From the NCBI RefSeq assembly GCF_003112455.1, contig NZ_BDQX01000317.1, forward strand, positions 23,174 to 72,017: a stretch of 48,844 bases of DNA. The letters are read 5' to 3'. Shown here in pieces: positions 16,909 through 25,436 of this stretch; position 1 is the stretch's first letter, and every line of letters starts with the position of its first letter. Source of the DNA: Paenibacillus agaridevorans (GTDB lineage: Bacteria; Bacillota; Bacilli; Paenibacillales; Paenibacillaceae). A model generated the notes under the pieces. That model saw nothing but the letters and a program-made list of their open reading frames with translations, ran no database searches and was not told the origin of the DNA. The position numbers and the translations under genes were made by a program.

Positions 16909-17411
16909 TACGATTCCTCCTTAGAGCCAGGCATTCCGCCCCTCCGGGCCAGCAATGCGCCCAACAGATTCAGCTGCCCCTCCCATTTGTTCTGCCGATC
17001 CATGATCGGTTTGTCATACTCCGCCTTCATCGTCTGCAGCAAGCCGGTGAATTCATCGGCCGATACCTGTTTCTTGCCTTGCAGCATCTTCGCCACGTAG
17101 CGGAGCTGGCCAAGCATCTTCTCCTGCCGCCGGATGTCTTCTTGCACCCGATTCATTTGCAGTTTTACCACGTCCAGGGGCTGCATGCCGCTGCCGGACA
17201 TCGCCGCCTTCACTTCCTCCAGCGACAGGCCGAGCTCCTTCAGCGATACAATCTGGTAGAGACGCGTCACGTCCTCCTCGCTGTACAGCCTATGGCCCGA
17301 ATCTGTCTGCGAGGATGGAGAAAACAGTCCGATCCCGTCGTAGAATCGCAGCGTACGCACAGTTAACCCCGTCAGCTTGGCCAGATCGCCGACCTTCCAC
17401 TGCTTCTTCAT
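16908..17411 (-). CDS. MerR-family transcriptional regulator
   Basis: A 167-residue protein from ATG 17411 (MKKQWKVGDLAKLTGLTVRTLRFYD). The longer open frame upstream runs through the promoter and is not coding. The winged HTH is at residues 6-75, followed by a coiled-coil helix (near 85-115) and a short ligand-binding tail without metal-binding cysteines. It therefore resembles the TipA/BmrR-type drug or small-molecule sensors rather than the metal sensors. It is co-transcribed with the double SRPBCC gene. Its own promoter has a 19-bp spacer with a 19-bp dyad inside. Confidence 0.93.
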   Translation of the reverse strand: MKKQWKVGDLAKLTGLTVRTLRFYDGIGLFSPSSQTDSGHRLYSEEDVTRLYQIVSLKELGLSLEEVKAAMSGSGMQPLDVVKLQMNRVQEDIRRQEKMLGQLRYVAKMLQGKKQVSADEFTGLLQTMKAEYDKPIMDRQNKWEGQLNLLGALLARRGGMPGSKEES

Positions 17412-17456
17412 GGCTTCATCCCCACTCACCGGCGCCGGCTTGCTGCCGGTAACCCT

Positions 17457-17487
17457 ATTATAAAACCTTACGTTACGTAAGGTGCAA
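17457..17487 (-). promoter_or_regulatory. MerR-type promoter: 19-bp spacer with dyad operator
   Basis: On the minus strand -35 TTGCAC (17487-17482) and -10 TATAAT (17462-17457) are separated by exactly 19 bp. The dyad ACCTTACGTAACGTAAGGT (17483-17465) fills that spacer and is symmetric except for its centre base. This is the hallmark of MerR control, in which the regulator untwists an overlong spacer. It drives the MerR-SRPBCC operon. Confidence 0.93.
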
Positions 17488-17491
17488 GCCT

Positions 17492-19051
17492 CTATTTTTC
17501 GAATTCTTGAAGCAACGCCGATGCTTCCTCGTGATCCGGCTCCAGCTCCAGCAACAGCTTCAAATAACGCACGGCTTCCTCTTCCTGCTCCTGCTCGAAG
17601 CAGCAAATCGCCAGACAATAATAGACAGTCGAGACAACCTCGTCCTTCTCGGCCTCGACAGAAGCCTCAAGAAATGTTTTCGCTTCTTTGTAGCGATCCA
17701 TCTCGAACAAAATCAGACCGGCATCCAGCGCCAGATCATATTTCTGCTCCATGACATAATAAGAGGACCACATCAGCTCGATCCCCCTTGTCATATCGTC
17801 CAGCTCATCCTCATACGCATCCGGCAGCAGCTCGGAGATCCGTCTCGCGCTCTGGGCGAAAAACTCCGCGTCGTAGCCGCCAAGCCTCCAGAAGCCAAGA
17901 AATTGCTGAAGGCCCATCGTATCCAAGTGGCCGTCCAGCCATTCCTTTAGGCTATAAAATTCGTCCGGCCCGAACCGCTCGACCACGCGACGGTACGCTA
18001 GGCGAGTTTGGACGTAGGCCTTCGGCCGATCCAGACGGAGAATGCAGCCTACGTTAATATTCTTGTAATGCTGCGGAGGAAATAACGCAAGCGCTCCTTG
18101 CCGCTCGAACACGTATTGAAAGGCGTGATAATTGGCCGTAAAAGAGAACCCGCCATGACGGATCAGCTCCGGAGGCGGAGCGTTCCTCCAATTGTCGATT
18201 CTATGGTCGCCCTTATCGGCCGTGATTAATGCAGACCCTGCGGTGGATAATGCGTGTAATCGCTCCAGGCAAACGAAGCCCGAGGATGGGAACAGCAGAT
18301 GGGACTCGTCCAATTCCTCCTGGTAGAAAGCAATTAAGTCGCGATAAGAATAGTCCTCCTGCTCGTATTCCGGCGCCGGACGATGCTCGTAGCGCAGCGA
18401 CAGCCGATCCAACTTCGCGGCTGCTTCTTCTCCCTCGTTTTCCCCACGCTGGGCAGAACTAATAAACACGTCGGTCTCGTAGACGCGGCCGTCTCCCATA
18501 TAGAGCAGTTCCTGAGGGATGCCATCGAAGAAGTAATTCGCCACGATGACAAGGGGCTGCTTCAATGCGCCGGCGACGATTCTCTCACCGGACACCAGCA
18601 GATGAAGCTCCGTGTCCTGGACAGCATCGAACCGGGCCACATCGAGCGTGCCGTCCTCCAGAAACGGTTGCAAGGCAGGATGTTCCTTCCACGCAAGCAC
18701 GTTGCTCATCGCCAGATCCGTCATCCAGTAGCGAAATGGCGGCAGCGGGATATCCGCATATTGAATAAGCGATCGCAGCTCGTGCAGCACATGGCAAGCA
18801 AGCCTACCCACGCCTGCGCCCACCTCCACGATGCATACGGGCTCTTCTGCGAGGCCCTGCGCTGCCCGATCCATCAGCAGACCGAAGATCATCTCCGCAT
18901 ATGCACCGCCGATCATCGGATTGCTGGTTATGTATTGAGGAACCTGGTCGTTATGCCAAGCCGTCATCCCCGCCTCTTCGTAATATTGCCGCTGAATCTC
19001 CCAGATCGGCGCCTCGCTGAACCGGTATCTCCGTTCGTTCGTAACGCTCAT
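17492..19051 (-). CDS. SAM-dependent methyltransferase with C-terminal TPR-like repeats
   Basis: A 519-residue protein. The N-terminal two thirds contain a class I methyltransferase fold: motif I CIVEVGAGVGRLACHVL (near 72-88), a motif II strand RYWMTDLAMSNV, and ANYFFDGIPQELLYM. These resemble the MidA/NDUFAF7 group of protein arginine methyltransferases, but only distantly. The last 100 residues are helical pairs of TPR type (ALDAGLILFEMDRYKEAKTF, TVYYCLAICCFEQEQEEEAV, YLKLLLELEPDHEEA). No signal peptide. It is divergent from the hybrid kinase gene and probably a single gene. The target is unknown. Confidence 0.8.
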   Translation of the reverse strand: MSVTNERRYRFSEAPIWEIQRQYYEEAGMTAWHNDQVPQYITSNPMIGGAYAEMIFGLLMDRAAQGLAEEPVCIVEVGAGVGRLACHVLHELRSLIQYADIPLPPFRYWMTDLAMSNVLAWKEHPALQPFLEDGTLDVARFDAVQDTELHLLVSGERIVAGALKQPLVIVANYFFDGIPQELLYMGDGRVYETDVFISSAQRGENEGEEAAAKLDRLSLRYEHRPAPEYEQEDYSYRDLIAFYQEELDESHLLFPSSGFVCLERLHALSTAGSALITADKGDHRIDNWRNAPPPELIRHGGFSFTANYHAFQYVFERQGALALFPPQHYKNINVGCILRLDRPKAYVQTRLAYRRVVERFGPDEFYSLKEWLDGHLDTMGLQQFLGFWRLGGYDAEFFAQSARRISELLPDAYEDELDDMTRGIELMWSSYYVMEQKYDLALDAGLILFEMDRYKEAKTFLEASVEAEKDEVVSTVYYCLAICCFEQEQEEEAVRYLKLLLELEPDHEEASALLQEFEK

Positions 19052-19165
19052 AACTATATTGCCCCCGCTCTCTTATGGTTTTATGTTGTCATCATACCTT
19101 TTTTTGCCCTCCAGCACGAATATCTCTTTACAGGACAAAACGCGATTCATGTCGAATAAGGAGAA

Positions 19166-22100
19166 ATGATGAAAATACGACCAACAACAACCTTCAAATA
19201 TATGATTATATTAGCTATCCTGTTCAGCGCGCTCATCGGACTTCGATGGGGCTGGTCCGAGCTGTTCCATACCGAAGATCTGCCCCGCCCTGTCGTCGAC
19301 GGGCAGCTCGACATGCGCGGCATCGATTTGTCCGACTCTCCCGCTTTCTTTTTAAACGGCGAGTGGGAATTCTATCCCCATCAATTACTTAGTCATGAAG
19401 ACTTTGCCAGCGGGAACGAGGAGCATTCCTCTGTCATGGTTCAGGTGCCTGGAGACTGGAAGGACGCTTTGGGGCCGGATTCCGGCACCTCTTACGGCTA
19501 TGGAACCTATCGCCTGCGCGTGCTGATCGATCCCTTGAACCGCCCCATTGCCATGTGGCTAAAGAACGTTCAAGCAGCTTCCGAGGTCGAGATCAACGGC
19601 TTTACCGAGGGGCCGATAGGCGTTGTTGCCGCAAGCAAAAATAATTACGAGCCGAAGAGCATTTCTTATACGGCTTCCTACTACACCACCGGTACGACCG
19701 AACTGAACATCTTGATTCGAGTCGCAAACCATGACGAGCCGTTCAAAGGGGGCATTACCCGCTCCATTCGATTCGGCTCCGCCGCAGCGGTCGACATGAT
19801 CCGCTGGTACTCTATCGGCTTCCAGCTTGTCACATTCGTCGTCTTGGTGCTGTACGGCACCCTCGGTTTTATTTTATACGCCTTTAACCGGAAGGAACGC
19901 ACCTTGCTTTCGCTGGGGATGTTGACGATGACAGTTGCGATTGCCATTACGACCGGTCAGGACAACCTTATGCTTCTATGGCTGCCGATCGACTATGCCT
20001 TGGGCTTCAAGCTGCGAATTATTTCACTGCTTTGGCAGAATGTGTTTATTTTACTCATATTCCGAAGGTACGTCCCCGCCCCCGCCGGGCGCCCATTGCT
20101 GCGCGGTTATGTCGCTTTGCTCGCCGCTGTCACCTGCGTCCTGCTCGCGGGTCCGGCTTCGTGGACATATGGCTTCCACGATCTGTATGGTTTTATGGGC
20201 TTGTATCTCTTCTCCTTCTTCTGGTTCCTCTTTACGACAGGCAAACTCTTGTTCCAGAAAGGGGGAGACCGCGACGTCGTCTTTTTGCTGCTGACCGCTG
20301 CCGGCATTACCTCCAATCTAACCTGGAGTATCATGGAATCCAACTACGATGTGACGACGGTCTATTATCCTCTCGATATACTGGCTACGATGATCGGCTT
20401 CTCGGCTTATTGGTTCAAGAAGTACTTCCGTCATGCCAGGAACAACGCCATACTCAACGAACAATTTCGGATTGCGGACAAACTCAAGGATCAGTTCCTT
20501 GCCAATACTTCGCATGAGCTCCGAACGCCGTTGCATGGCATTATCAATATTGCGGAGACCGTTGTCGCGAAGGAGAGGGAGAAGCTTGATGAAAACAGTC
20601 TGAGGGATATGGAGCTGCTCGTCACGATTAGCAAGCGAATGTCTCATACGCTTGGCGATCTGCTCGACGTCGTCCGGCTGCAAGAGCACCGCATCATGCT
20701 GCAACAACGGGCTGTCCCTATACAATCGATCGCGCCTGGCGTCGTCGGCATGCTGCGGTACTTGACGCGAGGCAAGCCCGTCACGATTACGATCGATATG
20801 CCTGAGTCCTTGCCCCCGGCTTGGGCGGACGAACAGAGGCTCGTCCAGGTGCTGTACAATTTGCTGCATAATGCGTTGAAATATACGGAGTCGGGGACGA
20901 TATCGTTATCCGCCAAACATCGCGGCGGCAAAATTGTTATCGCCGTTGCGGATACCGGCGTCGGCATGGACGAAGATACGGTATCCCGCATCTTCCTCCC
21001 CTACGAGCAAGGTACTTACGGTCGTCAGGATGGAAGGGGCATCGGTCTGGGCCTCAGCATATGCAAGCAGCTCGTCGAGCTTCATGGCGGAGAGTTGACC
21101 GTACGCTCCGTGCTCGGGCAAGGTTCCGTGTTCAGCTTCGCGCTAAAGACGGCGCAGGGCGATTCCAGCCACGTCCCCGAAGCCGCCGCTTCATTGGAAC
21201 AGGATCCTGGCACAGCTCCCCTGCCCAAAGAAAGCAATGACTTATTGAGGCCAGATCTTGACAGCGCGGAGGCGCCCTCCGACTTTCCGCCGTTGCTGAG
21301 CGATGGCACCATCCGTATCATCGCCGTGGACGACGATCCCGTCAATCTCAGCGTGCTTGCCGGCATTTTGTCAACGGAGCCTTACACGATAAAGACGGTC
21401 AGCAGCGCGGGAGAAGCGTTGGAGCACATTCGAACCGCACCATGGGATCTGCTGATTGCCGATGTCATGATGCCTGTTATGTCCGGCTATGAGCTGGCTC
21501 AAGCCGTTCGCGAGCATTACAGTCTCTCCGAGCTGCCCATCTTGCTGCTTACGGCAAGCAGCCAGCCTGCGGATATCTATGCCGGCTTCCTGGCCGGCGC
21601 CAACGATTATGTGACCAAGCCCGTCGACGGCATGGAGCTGAAATACCGCATACGGACTCTCATCGAGCAAAAGCGCTCCGTTAACGAGCGGCTGCGGATC
21701 GAGGCTGCTTATCTGCAGGCCCAGATTCATCCGCATTTCCTGCTAAATGCATTGAATTCCATCATGGCGCTCGGCGCCATCGACACGGACAAGATGCAGG
21801 AGCTCGGCAGTATGTTCGCCTCTTACCTGCGCATCAGCTACAACTTTATCAATACGAATGAGCTGGTCCATTTAACACACGAGTTGGAGCTTGTGCAGGC
21901 CTATCTGTATATCGAGAAGGTACGGTTCGGGGATCGTTTGATCGTCGAATGGGAGGTTGACGAATCCATCCATTTGTCCATTCCTCCCCTGTCTATTCAG
22001 CCGCTGATCGAAAACGCCGTCAAACATGGCATTATGAGCCAGGACAGCGGCGGGACACTCCGCCTCTATATCGAATCCACCGAAGCAGGAGCCTGGATCG

Positions 22101-22300
22101 AAGTGCAGGATGACGGCAAAGGCATGGAGCAGGAAGCGGCTTTCCGATTGTTAAACAAGGGGATGAATCGTCAGGGCGGCATTGGCCTTGCCAACACGAA
22201 CCGACGGTTGCTGCAGCTGTACGGCCGCGGCTTATCCATCTCAAGCCAGCCCGGGAAAGGCACAACCGTATCGTTTTTCGTCCCGTTTGCCGAGCGTTAA
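19166..22300 (+). CDS. Hybrid sensor kinase: 7TM sensor, HisKA kinase, receiver, LytS-type kinase
   Basis: A 1044-residue protein. After one N-terminal membrane helix comes an extracytoplasmic beta-sandwich (about 45-205, with LNGEWEFYPHQLL and the galactose-binding-like fold of 7TMR-DISM receptors). Seven membrane segments follow (about 210-420), then a HisKA/HATPase kinase with His450 in NTSHELRTPLHG. A receiver follows (about 708-830, phospho-acceptor Asp in LLIADVMMPVMSG), and finally a second kinase of the LytS/His_kinase class (QIHPHFLLNALNSI and a second ATPase, GGIGLANTNRRL). Two ATG codons lie in tandem at 19166 and 19169; the second fits the AAGGAG site better. No DNA-binding output is fused and no regulator gene is adjacent, so its partner is elsewhere. 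Confidence 0.93.
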   Translation: MMKIRPTTTFKYMIILAILFSALIGLRWGWSELFHTEDLPRPVVDGQLDMRGIDLSDSPAFFLNGEWEFYPHQLLSHEDFASGNEEHSSVMVQVPGDWKDALGPDSGTSYGYGTYRLRVLIDPLNRPIAMWLKNVQAASEVEINGFTEGPIGVVAASKNNYEPKSISYTASYYTTGTTELNILIRVANHDEPFKGGITRSIRFGSAAAVDMIRWYSIGFQLVTFVVLVLYGTLGFILYAFNRKERTLLSLGMLTMTVAIAITTGQDNLMLLWLPIDYALGFKLRIISLLWQNVFILLIFRRYVPAPAGRPLLRGYVALLAAVTCVLLAGPASWTYGFHDLYGFMGLYLFSFFWFLFTTGKLLFQKGGDRDVVFLLLTAAGITSNLTWSIMESNYDVTTVYYPLDILATMIGFSAYWFKKYFRHARNNAILNEQFRIADKLKDQFLANTSHELRTPLHGIINIAETVVAKEREKLDENSLRDMELLVTISKRMSHTLGDLLDVVRLQEHRIMLQQRAVPIQSIAPGVVGMLRYLTRGKPVTITIDMPESLPPAWADEQRLVQVLYNLLHNALKYTESGTISLSAKHRGGKIVIAVADTGVGMDEDTVSRIFLPYEQGTYGRQDGRGIGLGLSICKQLVELHGGELTVRSVLGQGSVFSFALKTAQGDSSHVPEAAASLEQDPGTAPLPKESNDLLRPDLDSAEAPSDFPPLLSDGTIRIIAVDDDPVNLSVLAGILSTEPYTIKTVSSAGEALEHIRTAPWDLLIADVMMPVMSGYELAQAVREHYSLSELPILLLTASSQPADIYAGFLAGANDYVTKPVDGMELKYRIRTLIEQKRSVNERLRIEAAYLQAQIHPHFLLNALNSIMALGAIDTDKMQELGSMFASYLRISYNFINTNELVHLTHELELVQAYLYIEKVRFGDRLIVEWEVDESIHLSIPPLSIQPLIENAVKHGIMSQDSGGTLRLYIESTEAGAWIEVQDDGKGMEQEAAFRLLNKGMNRQGGIGLANTNRRLLQLYGRGLSISSQPGKGTTVSFFVPFAER

Positions 22301-22427
22301 TAAGCGGACCGCGCGCCAGGGTTAGCGAGCGAGTATAGCTCGCTATAGCCATATCTCGGGCAACGGCCAGTTTTAGTGTCAGGAGCCATGGCTGCTGCTG
22401 CAGCCGGCCACAGCATAGGCTATCGAA

Positions 22428-22459
22428 AAAGGGAGAATCCGCTGCCCGATTCTCTCTTT
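22428..22459 (+). terminator. Terminator-like hairpin after the hybrid kinase gene
   Basis: AAAGGGAGAATC / GATTCTCTCTTT gives a 12-bp stem with one G-U pair and an 8-nt loop. Only CCCGTTAT follows, so the T-run is poor. It may act mainly as a structural end. Confidence 0.5.
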
Positions 22460-22697
22460 CCCGTTATACCGTTATATGTAACCTGACACGGGCCAACGCT
22501 AGACACACGCATCCACTGATCTCCAACCGGCACCTGGCAACTCCCGCCAATCCCCCCGCTTTCCACTTACCGCGCGCTTCGGACATGAGAGAGCTTATAT
22601 GGGCAACAAGGCGTCTTGGGGCCTTCTTGCAGACACCAGAGACCCTATTCCGTAGAAAAAACCTCCGTGCATGACATGGGCCAGCACCAGTCCCCCA

Positions 22698-22730
22698 TTT
22701 AAGATTCATTCAAGGTCGCCGCTTTAAGAT
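22698..22730 (+). promoter_or_regulatory. Phosphodiester glycosidase operon promoter with the regulon operator
   Basis: TTTAAGATTCATTCAAGGTC (22698-22717), then 7 bp, then -10 TAAGAT (22725-22730). Sequence and spacing match the VTC, two-component and CotH promoters. Confidence 0.75.
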
Positions 22731-22764
22731 AAGGGTCTAGTATCCCGCAGGAGGAGTGATTGCC

Positions 22765-23751
22765 TTGATACGTATGAGCAAACAAACCATGATCATTACT
22801 CTTATAGCCATCGTGCTCTTAACCGTCACTTTCATCGTGTATCGGCTGGCGGATCGCTATCTCATCGAGCACTTCGAGGTCATTGTCGAACCGAGTACGC
22901 AGACCCCGAGCGCGGGCACAAGCCAGGGCTCAGACACTGAAAGCACATCAGACGCTGCAGAGCTCTCGAATGTCGAGGAAAAGCAGACCATGGCGCATTG
23001 GGATGACTGGAGCTACGAAGACGAGACTCAGACCATCCAGATCGAGAAGGTGCAGACCGGCTCTGGCGAGGATAAAATTACCTACTACGTGGCGGATGTT
23101 ACCTTCCAAGACGAGGCCAATCTCGACACTGCCTTCGCCAAGAACGCCTTCGGCACCAACATCATAGAGGACACGTCGACGATCGCGGAGAACAACAACG
23201 CCATATTCGCGATTAACGGCGATTATTACGGCTTCCGTAGCGATGGCGTCATTATCCGCAACGGGACCTTGTTTCGCGACGAACCCGCTCGCGAAGGTCT
23301 GGCGCTATACAGTGACGGATCGCTGCAAGCCTACGCCGAAGAAGCGATCTCTTCTGACGCACTGCTGGAGGCGGGGGTCACCGACACGTTCTCCTTCGGG
23401 CCGGCTCTCGTGACGGAAGGAGAGATTGCTGGCGACTTCTCCAGCGTGAAGATCGACAAAAACTTCGGCAACCGCTCCATTCAAGCCGCCAATCCTCGTA
23501 CAGGCATCGGTATGGTCTTACCGAACCGCTTTCTGTTCGTCGTGGTCGACGGACGCAGCTCCAAGAGCCGCGGCATGACGTTGACAGAGTTCGCTGAACT
23601 ATTCCAAGATCTCGGCGCGGTCGAGGCGTACAACCTGGATGGCGGGGGTTCTTCGACGATGTATTTTATGGGCAGGGTTGTCAATGATCCGCTCGGCAAG
23701 GGCAATGAACGCGGCGTCAGCGACATTATCTATATTCCGAAGTCCGTATAA
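22765..23751 (+). CDS. Membrane-anchored phosphodiester glycosidase (NAGPA domain)
   Basis: About 328 residues. I choose the TTG at 22765, 8 nt after GGAGGAG; a GTG at 22756 overlaps that site and an ATG follows at 22774. One N-terminal membrane helix is followed by a Ser/Thr-rich linker of about 40 residues and a NAGPA domain. Its marks are FAINGDYYGFRSDGVIIRNG, NPRTGIGMVLPN, VVVDGRSSKSRGMTLTEFAE and YNLDGGGSSTMYF. The family removes GlcNAc from sugar-phosphodiester linkages, as the human uncovering enzyme does; bacterial members act on the cell surface or on exopolymers. It lies 13 bp upstream of a GT2-GtrA gene and shares an operator with the VTC, CotH and kinase operons. Confidence 0.9.
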   Translation: MIRMSKQTMIITLIAIVLLTVTFIVYRLADRYLIEHFEVIVEPSTQTPSAGTSQGSDTESTSDAAELSNVEEKQTMAHWDDWSYEDETQTIQIEKVQTGSGEDKITYYVADVTFQDEANLDTAFAKNAFGTNIIEDTSTIAENNNAIFAINGDYYGFRSDGVIIRNGTLFRDEPAREGLALYSDGSLQAYAEEAISSDALLEAGVTDTFSFGPALVTEGEIAGDFSSVKIDKNFGNRSIQAANPRTGIGMVLPNRFLFVVVDGRSSKSRGMTLTEFAELFQDLGAVEAYNLDGGGSSTMYFMGRVVNDPLGKGNERGVSDIIYIPKSV

Positions 23752-23764
23752 AGAGACAGCCATC

Positions 23765-24784
23765 ATGACCATACTCATCCCCTCTTACGAGCCTGACGAG
23801 CGGCTGATCGCCCTTGTTCGCAAGCTCAAGCAAGTTAGCGAGGACGACATCCTGATCGTGGACGACGGCAGCGGCGAGGCATACAAAAATATCTTTGACT
23901 CCGCATCGGCAGTCGGCTGCACCGTGCTGACACATCGGAGCAACCTGGGCAAGGGCAGTGCGCTTAAGACCGGCTTCGACTATGTGAGGCAGCTAGGCGA
24001 TGGCGACGCCGTCGTTTGCGCAGACAGCGACGGCCAGCATCTGCCAGGCGACATAATAAGAGTCGCGGCGGCGATCCGCGATCGGCGAGGGCATATCGTG
24101 CTGGGCAGCAGACAATTTACGGGCAAAGTCCCGCTACGCAGCCGCATTGGCAATACAGCTACCCGCATGGTGTTTAAGCTGGCGACCGGCCAGCCCATCC
24201 AGGATACGCAGACCGGCCTGAGAGGATATTCGCCGGATCTGCTGGACTGGCTATGCCAATTGCCCGGAGACCGATTCGAATACGAAATGAACATGCTTCT
24301 GGAAGCACCAGGCGCAGGCTACGAGCTTGTGGAGATGCCCATCGACACCGTCTATCTGGATGAAAATAAATCATCGCACTTCCGCCCGATCGCCGACTCC
24401 GTTCGCGTCTACATGCCGTTCTTAAGGTTCTGCGCATCGTCCGGTCTCGCTACCGTCCTAGATTTTGCCTTGCTGCTTCTGTTGCAGTGGCTGACCGCTA
24501 ATCTGCTTTTCTCCGTGGTAGGCGCCCGCGTGTTCAGCTCTCTGATCAATTATGCGATCAATCGACGATTTGTGTTCTCCAGTAGCTCAGGCCATGCAGC
24601 GGCCATGCGGAAGTCCATGCCCCGTTACTATACGCTGGCTGCGGTCATAATCGCCCTTAACTATGGCATGCTCCACTTGCTCCACGAGAATGTCGGCATC
24701 TCGCTCGTAGCAGCCAAGCTTGTCACAGAAGTATCCTTGTTCGCGCTGAGCTATTGGGCGCAGCGAAAGTTCGTGTATGAATAA
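23765..24784 (+). CDS. Family 2 glycosyltransferase fused to a GtrA membrane domain
   Basis: A 339-residue protein from the ATG at 23765 (MTILIPSYEPDE); earlier in-frame starts overlap the previous gene. The GT-A domain (1-215) has IVDDGSGEAY, NLGKGSALKTGFDY, and the metal-binding ADSDGQHLP. It resembles polyprenyl-phosphate sugar transferases. The C-terminal 120 residues form four membrane helices of the GtrA family (LRFCASSGLATVLDFALLLL, NYAINRRFVFSS, SYWAQRKFVYE), which help move lipid-linked sugars across the membrane. With the upstream glycosidase it forms a two-gene operon. I infer addition of a sugar to an extracellular polymer. Confidence 0.92.
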   Translation: MTILIPSYEPDERLIALVRKLKQVSEDDILIVDDGSGEAYKNIFDSASAVGCTVLTHRSNLGKGSALKTGFDYVRQLGDGDAVVCADSDGQHLPGDIIRVAAAIRDRRGHIVLGSRQFTGKVPLRSRIGNTATRMVFKLATGQPIQDTQTGLRGYSPDLLDWLCQLPGDRFEYEMNMLLEAPGAGYELVEMPIDTVYLDENKSSHFRPIADSVRVYMPFLRFCASSGLATVLDFALLLLLQWLTANLLFSVVGARVFSSLINYAINRRFVFSSSSGHAAAMRKSMPRYYTLAAVIIALNYGMLHLLHENVGISLVAAKLVTEVSLFALSYWAQRKFVYE

Positions 24785-24800
24785 CGCTCCTATATAGCAA

Positions 24801-24838
24801 GAAAGGCGAGGACATCCCTTGGACGTCCTCGCCTTTCT
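24801..24838 (+). terminator. Strong hairpin terminator between converging operons
   Basis: GAAAGGCGAGGAC / GTCCTCGCCTTTC is a perfect 13-bp stem followed by TTCG, with T-rich sides on both strands. It lies between the GT2-GtrA gene and the converging HxlB gene and may serve both. Confidence 0.85.
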
Positions 24839-24873
24839 TCGTGCGCGCGGGAATTGAATTGCCGCTGTTTTGT

Positions 24874-25434
24874 CTATTCCAGGTTAGCGTGCTGCCTGAA
24901 CATCGCCCCGGTGCCTTGCGCCAGCTTCTCCATAAGCCGCAAAATCACCGCGTCGAACTGAATCAGCAACGTCTGCTCGAACAGCGAGCCCATGGGTTGC
25001 CTGGTGACGCCATCATCGCCCGGCTTTTCCTTGGACACGCCCGGCAGCTTTACAATCAGGTCCGCCAGACGTCCGATCGGGGAATCCGGAGCCAGCGTCA
25101 GCGCCGCTACGGAAGCCCGCAGCCGCTTCGCCTTCTCCGCCATGGCGACGAGAGTGCGGGTCTCGCCGGAGCCCGACCCGATAATTAGCACGTCGCCTTC
25201 CGAAATTCCCGGAGTAATCGTCTCTCCCACGACGTAAGCGTCGATGCCCAGATGCATGAGACGCATCGCGAATGCTTTGGCCATCAAGCCGGAGCGGCCC
25301 GCGCCCGCCAAGAACACGCGCCGCGACGCCAGAATCGCTTCGGCAAGCCGCTCCTCTTGCCCGCCATCGAGCTGTGCCGCGGCAAGCCGCAGCTCTTCGA
25401 TGATATCGACGGCGTACGCCTTCTTCGAGGCCAC
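24874..25434 (-). CDS. hxlB: 6-phospho-3-hexuloisomerase
   Basis: A 186-residue single SIS-domain protein starting at GTG 25434. It shows the sugar-isomerase strand VFLAGAGRSGLMAKAFAMRL, the YVVGETITPGISEGDVLIIGSGSGET region that binds the phosphate, and a C-terminal helix FEQTLLIQFDAVILRLME. It converts hexulose-6-phosphate to fructose-6-phosphate, the second step of the ribulose monophosphate pathway. It follows HxlA by 2 bp, with its ribosome binding site inside the end of that gene. Length fits the family. In heterotrophic Bacillales this pair detoxifies formaldehyde. Confidence 0.95.
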   Translation of the reverse strand: MASKKAYAVDIIEELRLAAAQLDGGQEERLAEAILASRRVFLAGAGRSGLMAKAFAMRLMHLGIDAYVVGETITPGISEGDVLIIGSGSGETRTLVAMAEKAKRLRASVAALTLAPDSPIGRLADLIVKLPGVSKEKPGDDGVTRQPMGSLFEQTLLIQFDAVILRLMEKLAQGTGAMFRQHANLE

Positions 25435-25436
25435 GG

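Larger units (their letters stand above)
22301..22764. other. Intergenic region before the phosphodiester glycosidase gene
   Basis: About 460 bp. It contains a terminator-like hairpin near 22428 and the regulated promoter at 22698-22730. I see no gene in the remainder; open frames on the minus strand here are Arg-rich and unsupported. Confidence 0.6.

Noticed and set aside
17412..17618. Extended N-terminus of the MerR regulator
   Set aside because: The extension would run through the regulator's own -35/-10 and operator; the family N-terminus begins at 17411.
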